Part shown: positions 10,611-21,059 of the stretch, piece after piece
Numbering within the stretch: the first letter of the stretch is position 1
How the letters are laid out: the number at the start of each line of letters is the position of its first letter
Assembly: GCA_958450325.1 (NCBI GenBank)
Contig: OY288242.1
Location: forward strand, 1,736,001-1,800,000
Source: Agrostemma githago
Lineage: Eukaryota > Streptophyta > Magnoliopsida > Caryophyllales > Caryophyllaceae
Length of the DNA stretch: 64,000 nucleotides
Reading direction: 5' to 3'
The notes under the pieces: model-generated
Databases searched by the model: none
What the model was told of the DNA's origin: nothing
Seen by the model: the letters and a program-made list of their open reading frames with translations, nothing else
Program-made: the position numbers and the translations under genes

Positions 10611-11428
10611 GATACAATATCATGTGGTTGATCTTTCAATTCAAGAGCATTGTCAGATCTCAGTATTTTGATTCTAAAACCAAACTGAGTTTTCACAAAC
10701 TCATAGAACTTCTTAATATGTTCAAAAGCCTGAGATTTATATTGGAGTAGGTACACCCAAGTAGCCCTAGAGTAATCATCAACTATGGTAAGGAAATATC
10801 TATAGTTTCCTTTATATTGGACTCTATATGGCCCCCAAGTATCAATGTGTATCATGTCAAAAGGAAATGCAGTAGTGGACTTACTTAGGGAAAAAGGTGA
10901 TTTTGTTAATTTGGCCATTGGACAACACAAACAAATTTGTTTTTGAGATTCAGCAGCAGACAGATTTAGTGAGGATATATGTTGCAGTTTACTGTATGGG
11001 GCATGACCAAGTCTATTGTGCCACTTAACATATAAATTTGCCTTTGCATTCATTGAAAAAGCATATTCATTACAAAAGATTTCATTTTGGTTCAATGGCA
11101 ATAGACTCACATTGTTTGCCTTAGGATTACATTTGGACTTTAAACAAAAAGACTTCATATTAGTGTTCTTGTCTGCTGCATTTTTGTGAGTTTGAAAGTA
11201 GTAAAGTCCATCTACTGTCTTTCCCTTCCCTTTGACTTCATGGGTGTTGCAGTCCTGTACAAGGCAATATGTGTTACTGAATTTAACATAGCATGCATTA
11301 TCCTTTTGCAACGAATTGTGCCGTCGCAAATGGCCTTTTTTTTTGTTTGCGCATGCATTATCCTTTGCCAGTTTGTGAACAGACATTAGATTTTGCTTGA
11401 AGTCTGGCACATACATGACATTTTTCAA
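10604..11428 (-). pseudogene. Copia GAG-pre-integrase and integrase core, truncated
   Basis: Minus strand. The GAG-pre-integrase segment WHNRLGHAPYSKL and CLCCPMAKL supply the His-Cys zinc-binding residues. The integrase core follows with MIHIDTWGPY, TIVDDYSRATWVYLL and LRSDNALEL, showing the first two catalytic Asp positions. The frame then ends abruptly at DIVSC next to RNase H sequence, so the glutamate of the D,D,E triad is lost. Confidence 0.9.
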
Positions 11429-11778
11429 TTTAAGGTTATTTTAAGATTCATATCACCCATATGGGTGACATATGATACTTCACCATTAGGTAGGTTTATT
11501 TTAAACCTTTTGTTCAGGATCCTCACATTTTTAAGCCTCTTGAGGTCAGTGATCATGTGATCACTGGCTTCTGAGTCCACAATCCAACCATCACTACTTA
11601 GTTTAACATTATGACATGAAAATATACCTGCAAAATTGCAGTCTATCTCATCATCTGTTTCTTGTCCAGATGTGGTCTCATTCTTTTGGCTTGATGCACC
11701 CTTTAAAATGTTTCCTAGGGTCATCAAAGTTGCAGCCAAATCAGTGTTGCTTGATTCTGCTTGAGAATTGTTTGCCAT
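11425..11778 (-). pseudogene. Copia protease region with altered active site
   Basis: Minus strand. The segment WIVDSEASDHM aligns with the copia aspartic protease site, where D-S-G-A is expected. Here glycine is replaced by glutamate. The LPNGEVSYVTHMGDM stretch following it is the usual protease tail. Confidence 0.85.
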
Positions 11779-12761
11779 TCTCCTGTTGTTGTAGTCACCA
11801 GTGTTGTAGTTGTTACCATTGTTGTGGTAGTTGTTACCATTGTTATTGTAGCCTCTGCCTCTTCCTCTAGAACCTCTTCTGCCTCCTCTAGAGTTGTTTG
11901 AGCCTCAGCCTGATGAATGACCTCCCCTTTTGGGTCTTTGGTTTCCAGGGGCATACCAACACTTCTCTGTGGCATGGTTACTTAGGCCACAATGCTTACA
12001 TGCATTCTGCATCAAAGTGCTCCCCCTTTTCCAAGAGAGCTGATGCCTCAACTTTAGATTTCCCACTTGTTTGAATGTTGGATTGCTCTGCTTCCTCTTG
12101 AACCATAATGGTTACAGCACTATCCACCATTGGTAGGGGTGACATGAGCAGCATAGCACTTATTTGAGTATTGAAAGTCTTGTCCAGTCCATTCAAGAAC
12201 TGAAACAATCTTGCTTCCTTCTTCTGCTTCTGAATAGCATCCAGAAAAGCAATGATTTCTTCATTCACATTGGTGATAAATGGATAATCAATGAGATTTT
12301 CCAGTTCATCCCATACAGATCTGAGCTGAATGTAGTAATCTGTCACAGATTTCTCATTTTGCCTCGAGTCATATGTGTCTTTGTTAAGTTTGTACTTCCT
12401 TGCACCATTGCTCACAAGGTATCTTTCTTTTAGAAGTTTCCATATTTCTTTTGTTGATTGAGTATGAAGAATAGCCATCTTGATCACTAACATTTTGTAG
12501 TATCCAAGAAATCACCAAGCTGTTTGCAGCCAGCCAAGCCTCCTCTTTTACTTTGTCATTCTTTGGCTTTTCTGCTGCTCCTGTGATAAATCCCAGTTTT
12601 CTTTTGGCTGATAATGCTAGTTCCATACCTCTTTTCCAAGGTATGTAATTCTCTACTCCGGACAACACTGGTGTGATTTTGAGAGAGCTTCCAGCATCAT
12701 TTGGGTTGCAATACAGAGGATCTGAGATGTCTATAACATTTTTCTCAGATTTATCAGGCAT
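11779..12761 (-). pseudogene. Copia gag with zinc knuckle
   Basis: Minus strand. It begins MPDKSEKNVIDISDPLY and includes LSGVENYIPWKRGMELAL, then after a frameshift near 12490 the UBN2-type segment EIWKLLKERYLV and VTDYYIQLRSVWDELE. A zinc knuckle C-X2-C-X4-H-X4-C (ACKHCGLSNHATEKC) lies near 11990-11960 in another frame, followed by a Gly/Arg- and Asn-rich stretch. The frameshift and an in-frame stop show it is not functional. Confidence 0.88.
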
Positions 12762-12860
12762 TGTGACACCCAGAGCTTTGTATGTTAGAGAAGGAACAAT
12801 GATCTAGGTTTTAGGTAACAAGAGGTGACAGCACGGTTCAGTAGTGTAAATGCAACCACA

Positions 12861-12872
12861 GCTCTGATATCA
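12861..12872 (-). other. Copia primer binding site
   Basis: On the minus strand this reads TGATATCAGAGC, one base from the TGGTATCAGAGC complement of initiator methionine tRNA used by most plant copia elements. It lies three bases inside the 5' LTR. Confidence 0.85.
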
Positions 12873-12875
12873 TAT

Positions 12876-13229
12876 TGATAAATGATTGAATTCAATTTAG
12901 TTTGTGTGGGGGATATTATGGAGAATGTTAGACTACATGATTGTTTGTTAATTGATTAATTCTTCTTCATTTCTTAATCTGCAATGCATACATGATGTCC
13001 CTTTATATACTAGGTTACATGATTACATCCCACAACCCTAGGATCAAAGTAAACATGTGCATACTGACATTTCAATGCTACTACTGATACAGTGCATTGT
13101 CGATATCTGCTGTCAGTATGTCTTCTTTCATGTTGTGTCCTCTGCTTCCTCAATCCTCACTGCATCAGCATAGGTCAACTTACCAATTTGAGTTTTGTTG
13201 TGATCTAGCTTTTGGACTTCTCTTTTACA
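12876..13229 (-). repeat. Copia 5' LTR
   Basis: Matches 2504-2841. It is longer because of short tandem duplications (an extra ATGATTAC and an extra ATCCTCA). Confidence 0.9.
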
Positions 13230-13231
13230 GG

Positions 13232-13876
13232 TTACTCAATCTTAACGAATTTTTTTAAAATCTTCCAACTTTATCCTTCACAAAAATTCCACCAATCTAA
13301 CCCATTTCCACCGAATTATTTTCTCTCTTTTCTCGTTCTACATTTTTTTGTTCAATTTGCCTCTTTAAATCGTTAATTAATCATCAAACAATTATGGATG
13401 TTGATTCAATTATCTTCATAACATCGATTTTTACTTATTTACTTAAATTGAAATTGATGATATACATCGAATCCTATGACTCAAAGTATCAATTTTAATT
13501 CAATTATTGATTGATTAAGTAATACTCTGATCTGTATCGTGCGATTGATTATTCAATTATTGATTAAGTATCGATTTTATTTATATATTCAATTAGGTTA
13601 TGTGTTCATCAATTCTTCCCTATTGTTAATAATAATAATCAATAATAATAATAAGGGGAATGGGGAATTGGGGCTGGCAAACTTTGTTGGGAGGGTCGAT
13701 GCCGTTTGACGACGAGGAACGATGGTGGTAGTTGTTGGCGTCGGGCAGTGGTTGTTGGTGTTGTTTGTGGTGGAGATTCAAATTTGAGATTTTTTCAGAG
13801 AGAAAATCAACAACATTTTTTAGGGCGTTGGGAAATGATGAAGGCAAATTGGTAAAATGTCGTTAGAATTGAGTAA
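13232..13876. mobile_element. Small inverted-repeat element, unclassified
   Basis: The ends TTACTCAATCTTAACGA and TCGTTAGAATTGAGTAA are imperfect inverted repeats of about 17 bp. No target duplication or coding sequence is recognised. The left end abuts the copia LTR. Confidence 0.5.
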
Positions 13877-13944
13877 AAGTTCGTTAGAAAAAAACACAAC
13901 CCAACAATAAATAAAAAGGAAACAATAATAATACAGAGTATTAA

Positions 13945-14131
13945 CGGTTTTTCTAACATGTGTTATAGGGGAACACGTTAAGGAATCAACTAAAGAAAGA
14001 TTGATATGGATAATTATCTAAGTATGGTAAATGTGAGTTTATATTTCATTTTCTCATGATACAATAACGTGATATCTTTTCATATTTGGCTTCTTAACGT
14101 GTTTCCCTAGGACACCTGTTTAGAAAAACCG
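13945..14131. mobile_element. Tourist-like (PIF/Harbinger) MITE, 187 bp
   Basis: Long inverted repeats: CGGTTTTTCTAACATGTGTT at the left and AACAGGTG...AGAAAAACCG type sequence at the right, with further matching around AACACGTTAAG / CTTAACGTGTT. The flanks are a TAA duplication (13942-13944 and 14132-14134), as expected for Tourist elements. Confidence 0.8.
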
Positions 14132-14134
14132 TAA

Positions 14135-14712
14135 TATTAATAATCTATAATTGATTGATTCAAACTAATGATACGTACGTACCCTCTCTTATCCATTCAA
14201 TTCTTTACATAGGTCCACAATTTCTCTTCACAAAAACGACCCCACATAAATAATAGAATGGATGTAAGAGAGTAGTAGCGAGTATTATGAATGGCAGTCA
14301 AATGAAATACGGAGTATTACATATATGAAGCATTATCACTAATTATCATTCCTTAATTTGTGGAATTTTTTAGAGATTAAGTATTTTATAGGAAGATATG
14401 AAGAGAATTAAGGAAGGAGATAGAAATTAGTGAGTGAATGGTTATAAAATAATATCGATAGAATCACACTAATTATGGAATAAGAATTAGAGATAACGCT
14501 TAACGAATGCAATTAGTATTATTATAGAAAATAATAATATGAATCGTGAACTATTATATTATATATATTAGGTTAAACTTGTAAGAATGAATATAATCAT
14601 AATAACAAAATTTAAAAAAAATAAAAAATAAAAATAATTAGAGCTTTTAACCGTAAATAAAAGGCTCTTAATTAAAAAATAAAAAAATAAAAAAAATAAT
14701 ACTCCAGTGAAG
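14135..14712 (+). promoter_or_regulatory. Upstream region of the GH9 gene
   Basis: Very AT-rich 5' flank. A TATA-type stretch (TATTATATATATTAG) lies at about 14555-14571, some 140 bp before the ATG. The copia and two small elements sit immediately beyond, so the promoter is probably short or altered by them. Confidence 0.4.
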
Positions 14713-17700
14713 ATGGGTTCGATGAAGAAGAGTTTAAGCTTGTTTATTATGGTGTTAATAGTAGTATGTATTAACGTTAATAGAGTATTATCTGCAAATT
14801 TTGAGGAAGCCTTGACCAAATCATTGTTTTACTTTGAAGCTCAAAGATCGGGCAAATTGCCTGAGGGCCAACGTGTTAAATGGCGCGACGACTCTGCTTT
14901 AAAAGATGGCCAAGAGGCTGGGGTACGTACTTAGCTACCAACTACTCCAGTATTTTACTCCTTCCGTTCTATTTGATTCTTTACGTTTATTTTTTTTCAC
15001 ACTTGTTAATGCACATTTTCTTTTGTTCATACGGTTGGTTACATAATTTTAAATATTATAAAAATTTAATATTTATAACGCACTCGATTAAACAATTTAA
15101 ACAAGATTTCATATAACTATATTTAATCATCTTACTATATATTAGAAGTTATATCGATAATTTCACTCACTTATTAATAGTGTCAAAAAAAAAACATAAA
15201 GAACCTATTGAAACGGAGGAAGTATTTAATTAGACTACTTTGTATTTTTACTAACTTCATTTGATGAATCAATAATAATAAAAACCTAGGTTTAGTGATT
15301 GAAATAGACCCATTTTTAAAAAAATAAAAATATATATTTCGTGTACGTGGAAAAATATTTAATCAACGGTTTCACCATTGACGCATTTATATTGAATAAA
15401 ATAATATTTAAAATAACGTTTAATACTTTTTTTGATTATGGTCGCATTATTATTCATTAATCTCTTCTGTCACTTGGGTTTGATACATTTACACTCCCTC
15501 ATATTGTACTCCCTTCGGACACTATTCTTGTTATATAAAACAGGAGGATCTGGTAGGAGGATACTATGATGCAGGGGACAACGTAAAATTTGGATTTCCA
15601 TTGGCGTACACAATAACAATGCTAGCATGGAGCGTAGTAGAGTACGGGAAACAACTGAACGCCCAAAATGAACTGGTAAATGCATTAACAGCCATCAGAT
15701 GGGGCACTGACTATTTCATAAAAGCCCACCCTGTGCCCAATATCCTGTACGCTCAAGTCGGGGAAGGTGAGTCCGATCACAAATGCTGGGAGCGGCCGGA
15801 GGACATGACCACTCCTAGGACCGTTTTCAAGATTGACGACCAAAGACCTGGCTCTGACTTGGCTGCTGAAACTGCTGCTGCTTTCGCTGCTGCTTCTATT
15901 GCTTTCAAAACTCTTGAGCCCGACTACTCTGACGTGCTTCTTACCCACGCCAAACAGGTATTAAAACTACTTCGATTCATTAATTTGATGTTTATTAACA
16001 CTATCTAACTAACAATATAATGTCATGTCCTCCATGCATTATAGTTGTATGATTTCGCAAAGGCCCACCCAGGGAAATATTCGGACAGTATTCCAGCAGC
16101 TGGGAAATTTTATTCTAGCAGTGGTTTTCAGGTAATTCATCTATCACTTATTGAGATGTTGTTTTTATAAGTGATTGAGAGATCACTTGTCATATATAAC
16201 TGCTTTATTGTGTCACTTTCAAATCGGTTGTAGTATGTCATTGTACACCCTAACTAATAAAAAAATTAGTTGTTTATTTTTTAGTTTATTTAAGGGAAAT
16301 TCTAGCCCTGTTTCACGATTCAAGACTTTCCATTAACTTATTTATACATTAACATGGTACACTCGTTATATTTTGAAAATTTGTCTACAAACGTAACCCA
16401 ACCTTGTTTTGTGGAATATCCCGTATCTTTTAAGAGAAAAACGAATGGTTAGTCGCTCACTTAACGTAGAGCATTTATCATCAATATCATGAAAGAAATA
16501 CTCCCTCCATTCAACTCCACTCTTCACATTTCTTTTTTTGACACTATTCACACTTGAGATGAATCTTCGATATTTTCGACAATCTATAAGTGAGAATATA
16601 GTCATGTGAGATTTTGTTTGATTCGTCTTTATAACTACATTATGAATATCAAATTTTTATAATTTTTGCTAATGTAAAATGAAAGATATCGCTAATGTAA
16701 AACGCGCCTCGGTAAATGTGTCAAAATGAATAGTGACAAGTGGAGCTGAATGGAGGGAGTATCCAATAATCATTTACTCCCTCCGAGTTCCTATGCTCTT
16801 CCCTTTCTTTTTTGGTAGAAAATAAGGAAGGAAAAATGAGTGGTTTAAAAAAGTAGGAAGAGAGAGAATTAGAAGGGTAAATGTGAACCACATATTGATA
16901 GCCCAAAAAGAAAAGAGGTAAGAAGATCCAACTCAGCCAAAAAGGAAATAGGAAGATCATAGGAACTCGGAGGGAGTATCACTAAAATGATTTTTTTCCA
17001 GGATGAATTAATGTGGGGAGCTGCATGGTTATACAAAGCCACAAACGAAAATTCTTACAAGGAAATGCTCGGCAATTCTCCCCCCGGTGGAACCAGAACT
17101 ATGTTCTCTTGGGATGACAAGTACGTCGGTGCTCAAATTCTGGCAGCCAAGGTAACATAATAACCTAACTTCTTTTCTTTATTACTATTGGACACACGTT
17201 AAAATGTTACTCCCTTCGTTCCAATGAATTGTTTGTCTTTCCTTTTGTGGAACAAAACTCATTAAAAGGGTCAAATTGCATATAAAAAACATTCCTAAAA
17301 TAGAAAGACAAACAATTCATTGAGACATCCCAATATGGAATAGACAAACAATTCACTGGGACGAAGGGAGTAAAAAAATGTAGAAAAAGTGTATTATTGA
17401 AGGTGATGAAAATGGACAGGAAGTGCTATTAGGAAAGGCACCAAACAGTGGAAACTGGGGGCAACATAAACAACAAGTGGAGCAATACTTGTGCAATTGT
17501 GTGCAAAAGGGGAGCAACAACGTTGCCAGGACTGGTGGAGGATTACTATATTTTGATGGATGGAATAATCTTCAGTACACTACCTCTGCCTCTTTTGCTT
17601 TGACTGTTTATGCTGACTACCTCTCTGCCTCTGGTCAAGCTCTCAAATGCCCTTCTTCCTTGGTCAACCCTCCTGAGTTGACTGCTTTTGCCACATCACA

Positions 17701-18547
17701 GGTACGTTAAGGTTAGGTTACCTCTGCCTAGGGCTAGCAAACCGGACGTGTTGGATCGTGTTTCATGTCCATCCAGCTCAGTTCAGTTGTGTCTGGCAAG
17801 TCCACTGTGCCGTGCTTGACTTTGAGAACATGTGCTGAGGCACGGTTCCTAGCCCGGCCCCAGGCGTGTCTACGTCGTATCCGACCAAATTTTTAGGATT
17901 TTTCATTTTTTGGAATCGAGAGTCGTGCCGGCCCAACTGTGCCTAGACACGGGCTTTTGTTCAAATTGGCGCCACGACCCGACTTGGGACCGGTCGTGCC
18001 GTACCATGCTTTTCGCCATGTCATCACCGTGTCGGGCCGGGTCGTGCTTATTTTCGTGTCAGACCAGACCACTGAGATGAGCCCGGCCCAGTTTGCCAGC
18101 TTTACCTCTGCCTCCGATTTTAAATAATTGTCTAATTTCAATACTCAAAATACTCCTCACATATGTTACTCAAATGAGTAGTCTTTTTTAATTTTAGTTT
18201 TTGGTGCATGTATCTAGGTTGAGTATATATTGGGTGAGAACCCACAAAAGAGGAGCTACATGGTAGGATACGGGTCCAACTACCCACAAAAGATCCACCA
18301 CAGAGGAGCATCGATAATTTCCATCAAGGTGGATCGAACTCCAGTCGGGTGTGACGACGGCATGAATAATTGGTTCAAGAAGGCTGAACCAAACCCAAAT
18401 GTTCTGATCGGGGCGATCGTGGGTGGGCCGGATAAGAACGATAATTATGAGGATAGTAGGGGCAACTACCAGATGGGTGAGCCCAGCACATCTACTGTCC
18501 CTCCCCTCGTTGGAGTCTTAGCTAGAATTTCTCAGTTAGACAACTAG
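14713..18547 (+). CDS. Endo-beta-1,4-glucanase, glycoside hydrolase family 9
   Basis: Six exons: 14713-14922, 15544-15957, 16045-16131, 17002-17151, 17420-17701, 18218-18547. All introns are GT-AG and all junctions are phase 0, giving 490 aa. The ATG at 14713 is chosen because it is followed by a basic residue pair and a hydrophobic secretion signal (about residues 5-24, LSLFIMVLIVVCINV). GH9 hallmarks: YYDAGDNVKFGFPLAYT with the catalytic Asp pair, SDHKCWERPEDM, CGADYLS-type region replaced by YADYLS, the GSNYPQKIHHRGAS histidine signature, and DSRGNYQMGEP with the acid/base Glu. Secreted, no TM anchor and no C-terminal CBM49, so a class B type enzyme acting on wall glucans. The signature after the Glu is EPSTSTVPPLVG, lacking the usual T-Y-N. 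Introns are loaded with MITEs. Confidence 0.95.
14956..15224. mobile_element. Stowaway-like MITE in GH9 intron 1
   Basis: The ends TACTCCTTCCGTTCTATTTG and CGGAGGAAGTA are inverted. The interior, with GATTCTTTACGT and CACACTTGTTAATGCAC, matches 62560-62819, so this is a repeated family of about 265 bp. Confidence 0.85.
16499..16761. mobile_element. Stowaway-like MITE in GH9 intron 3 (left of two)
   Basis: Inverted ends TACTCCCTCCATTCAACTCC and GGAGCTGAATGGAGGGAGTA, about 263 bp. Confidence 0.85.
16775..16978. mobile_element. Stowaway-like MITE in GH9 intron 3 (right of two)
   Basis: Inverted ends TACTCCCTCCGAGTTCCTAT and ATAGGAACTCGGAGGGAGTA type, 204 bp. A near copy lies in APC1 intron 1 at 32632-32841. 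Only 13 bases separate it from the preceding MITE. Confidence 0.9.
17208..17372. mobile_element. Stowaway-like MITE in GH9 intron 4
   Basis: Ends TACTCCCTTCGTTCCAATGA and TGGGACGAAGGGAGTA are inverted over more than 30 bases (ATTGTTTGTC / GACAAACAAT inside). 165 bp. Confidence 0.9.
17729..18104. mobile_element. hAT-like MITE in GH9 intron 5, GC-rich
   Basis: Ends TAGGGCTAGCAAACC and CAGTTTGCCAGCTTTA are inverted. A perfect 8-bp duplication CCTCTGCC flanks it (17721-17728 and 18105-18112), which is the hAT length. The body is rich in GGCCCGAC / GTCGGGCC-type words and stands out in GC content from its AT-rich surroundings. Confidence 0.9.
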
Positions 18548-18785
18548 GTGACAGCAAGTCTTCCTTGTGATGGATATGACCGTCACAACTGAGAATTTGT
18601 GCTAGGTTAATCGATTGACTCTTTAGAGCAGACTAGCTTGTAGATTCTAGTATCAAATAGGAGTAATAGTGTAGTCACCACTTAGCTAGGACAAAATTGC
18701 TAGGTTTAGCATTGAAGTTCATGTGAAGGGATGATTTGTACTCCATTGATCAATAAATTTATGAAGAAAAATCTTTCCACAACCA
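18548..18785 (+). other. 3' UTR and flank of the GH9 gene
   Basis: Contains an imperfect palindrome TTGTGATGGATATGACCGTC (from 18565) that resembles the arm sequence of the foldback element at 29182-29203. AATAAATTTATG at about 18750 could serve as polyadenylation signal. Confidence 0.5.
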
Positions 18786-18802
18786 ACATAACCTTGTCTT
18801 TT
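18786..18802. repeat. LINE target-site duplication, left copy
   Basis: ACATAACCTTGTCTTTT, identical to 29148-29164. The site ends TTTT/AA at the intact side, the preferred L1 endonuclease target. Confidence 0.92.
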
Positions 18803-18823
18803 TTTTGAGGTGAAAACGGGTTC

Positions 18824-19463
18824 TTATATTAGATCAATCTCCGCTAATGCAATAATTGCATTCGGAAAGTTCGAAACATACAAAACATCCTCCCCGCTTT
18901 CTGCGCACAATCTAGCAGCGTGATGTGCGACAACATTAGCCGTTTGCAAAACATGAGACCAATTGCAGCTAACAAAAGACTGTTTATAAGACAAAATGTC
19001 AGCCACAAGTAACCCCAGCTGAGACCATAAGTCATTTCCTTTCTTGACCGCGTTAACAACGACTTGAGAATCGCTTTCGAGAATCACCCGTTCGAAGTGG
19101 AGCCCTTTCGCAATATCCAAGCCCATTACGATACCTTTAGCTTCAGCAATGGAGGGATCCCAGCCAAAATTACCTCTCCTGCATCCTACCATCAATACCC
19201 TCCCATTCTCGTCTCGAGCCACCACTCCCAAGCCAATGTCCCCATTTGCATAAACGGCAGCGTCACTGTTAATTTTCACAACACCCGCACCCGGACGAGA
19301 CCAAGAACTATGGTTCAGATTAGCCCTCGGTTGGCTCGATACCCTGGTCACTTGGCTATACCGAGCATATTCTTCCACCATTTTCAACATTCCGATAGCA
19401 ATCGTAGCAGGTTGGGGCGGAACCTCCTCGAAAATCTTCAAATTTCTTATGTACCAAACCGAC
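18824..19463 (-). pseudogene. LINE RNase H domain (3' part of ORF2), split by insertion
   Basis: Minus strand. The plant RVT_3-type RNase H reads VVKINSDAAVYANGDIGLG, VVARDENGRVLMVGC, AEAKGIVMGLDIAKG and VILESDSQVVVNAV, showing the D-E-D catalytic positions, and a late ANVVAHHAAR histidine. Removing the 19464-28890 insertion joins LAMLWS to VWYIRNLKIFEE without loss, so the frame was intact when the Tat-like element landed. It is truncated, so no functional product is expected. Confidence 0.9.
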
Positions 19464-20342
19464 TGTTTTGGTAGAAAAATTACCGGATCTATGATTTAGA
19501 TTACGGGTTAAAGCGATCGTCCTATAACTACGGGTTGCCTAAGCGATATCGAACCTATTAAACGGAGAACAACGAAAGAGAGAAAATGACACAAAGTTTT
19601 GGTGACGCGGAAACCCGATGTGGGAAAAACCGCGGGGGGAGTCGGAGTCCCGCCAATATTCTACTATGAACGGGAAATAGTGAAGAAAATGGAATATAAA
19701 TACAAGTAATATTGCTATGGTTGTGACTAAAATTGATTGTGAGTATTTATCGTGATGTATGCTTGGGTGTGTTTGGATGATGATTCGTTGAGGATGAGTT
19801 GAGTAAGGTTGAATGTCCTTCCTCTTTCCTTCTCCTTGCCTTTTATACTGTTATTGGGCTTGGGACCGTTATCTTCCTTAATTGTCCATAATCTTTGCAT
19901 TCATTCCTCTTTTATTGCCCTTGACCTTTTCTTCCTAGCCGTTGCATTCCTCTTCTCCTGATTTCTCTCCTGCTCTGGTGGCACTACCCTGGAATCTAGG
20001 GGGTTGGTTATTTGACTAGGTCTTGTACTTGGGGTAGGGTTACTTTGAGTAGTTGGCTGTCTTCGGCCCATTTTGGGGCTTGGATGCTCTCCGGCCCAAT
20101 GCTACTGTTGGGTTTTACTTTGTTGATTGGTTGACTTTCTTCGTATCGAATCCTTGACTTTTACGACTTTGGACTTTCCGAGTATTACTTCGTGATTTTT
20201 CCCTTTTTGATTTTCTGACTTCTTGACTTTGACTATCGACTCTCGTCTTTTGACCTTTTGACCTTTCGACCTTCCGACCTTTGACCATCCATTTGTAATA
20301 TGCCACGTCGTGCTCTAAGGATGCGGATTTTTATCCCAAACA
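19464..20342 (-). repeat. Tat-like 3' LTR
   Basis: 879 bp, TGTTTTGGTA...ATCCCAAACA on the plus strand. About 99% like 28008-28885 by eye. Confidence 0.95.
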
Positions 20343-20360
20343 AATGCCCCCAAATTTCCG
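20343..20360 (-). other. Tat-like polypurine tract
   Basis: The minus strand reads CGGAAATTTGGGGGCATT directly before the 3' LTR. Confidence 0.75.
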
Positions 20361-20550
20361 ACTAAGCTCATCTTAGGCGGAAATTTCTGTTCGCTTGGAT
20401 CGTAGTCGGTTTGCATGATGATTGATTCTTTGATCCGACCATTCGTCCTAAACCCGAAGATGATGACACTCCACAATTCACTCTATTCTTCCACAAGTGG
20501 TCCTTCCCCTTCTCCCCCAGAGGGAGAAAAAAGAAAAGTCTGGTGGGAAC

Positions 20551-21059
20551 ATGCCTTCGGGTAAGACACGTTCATGCTTGGCTAGGTTTACTTGACCTCA
20601 ATCTCTCCTGGTGCTCATTTTCGCTTGCTCCCTCCTTCAGGATCCGCTAAACCTCGTGTGTCTCCAGAGCAAGTAGCTGCTAGAAGGCGGGCCGTTGCTA
20701 CTAGAGCGGTCTTCAAAAGGAAAGTTAGTTCTGTTTCTGCTGGCTTTGCTGGTTCTAGGAAAAGTCGTAACTCGTCCCATCTCTTAGAAATTACTCCTCC
20801 AGAGAGTGGACCTCTGGTGGCAGACCTTTCTAAGTCTACCTCTTATTCTGCCCCCAGATCCGTTGATGAGGTTTCTGCTGAAGTGGTGCTCAAATTTCCT
20901 GAAGGCTTTGGTAAGTCTGCAGAGGATATGACTTTCCTGAATCATATGCTACTTCCTGGTCCCAGGTCTGTGCTAGAAGAAGGTTCTCTGAAGAAGTTGG
21001 ACTTGGTTCGCAGATTGTTGGCGGAGGAATCTGGTTGTAGAGAAGAAGTGACTGGATGA
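20551..21059 (+). CDS. Antisense ORF of the Tat-like element, one intron
   Basis: Plus-strand ORF inside a minus-strand retroelement, between pol and the 3' LTR. ATG at 20551, exon 1 20551-20560 (MPSG split codon), intron 20561-20640 with GTAAGA donor and TTCAG acceptor, exon 2 20641-21059. The protein begins MPSGSAKPRVSPEQVAARRR and is basic at its start, then Ser/Pro-rich. The frame stops at 21057, but similar acidic coding character continues in other frames to about 21360, suggesting a frameshift and a longer ancestral protein. Antisense ORFs in this position are known in Tat-lineage elements such as Grande and Retand; function unknown. Identification of this one rests on position and splicing, not on a recognised domain. 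Confidence 0.6.

Larger units (their letters stand above)
2501..13229 (-). mobile_element. Deleted Ty1/copia LTR retrotransposon, minus strand
   Basis: Two similar LTRs (2504-2841 and 12876-13229) flank a primer site on the right, a polypurine tract on the left and copia-order coding remnants (gag, protease, integrase, RNase H) between them, all on the minus strand. The reverse transcriptase is missing. A CACTA element fills 2995-10344, so the copia sequence itself is only about 3.4 kb. No 5-bp target duplication is seen: the flanks are CGTAT (2499-2503) and GGTTA (13230-13234). The two LTRs differ by substitutions and two short duplications, so the insertion is not very recent. Confidence 0.92.

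Noticed and set aside
19064..19474. 136-codon plus-strand open frame
   Set aside because: Antisense shadow of the LINE RNase H domain, which is clearly coding on the minus strand.
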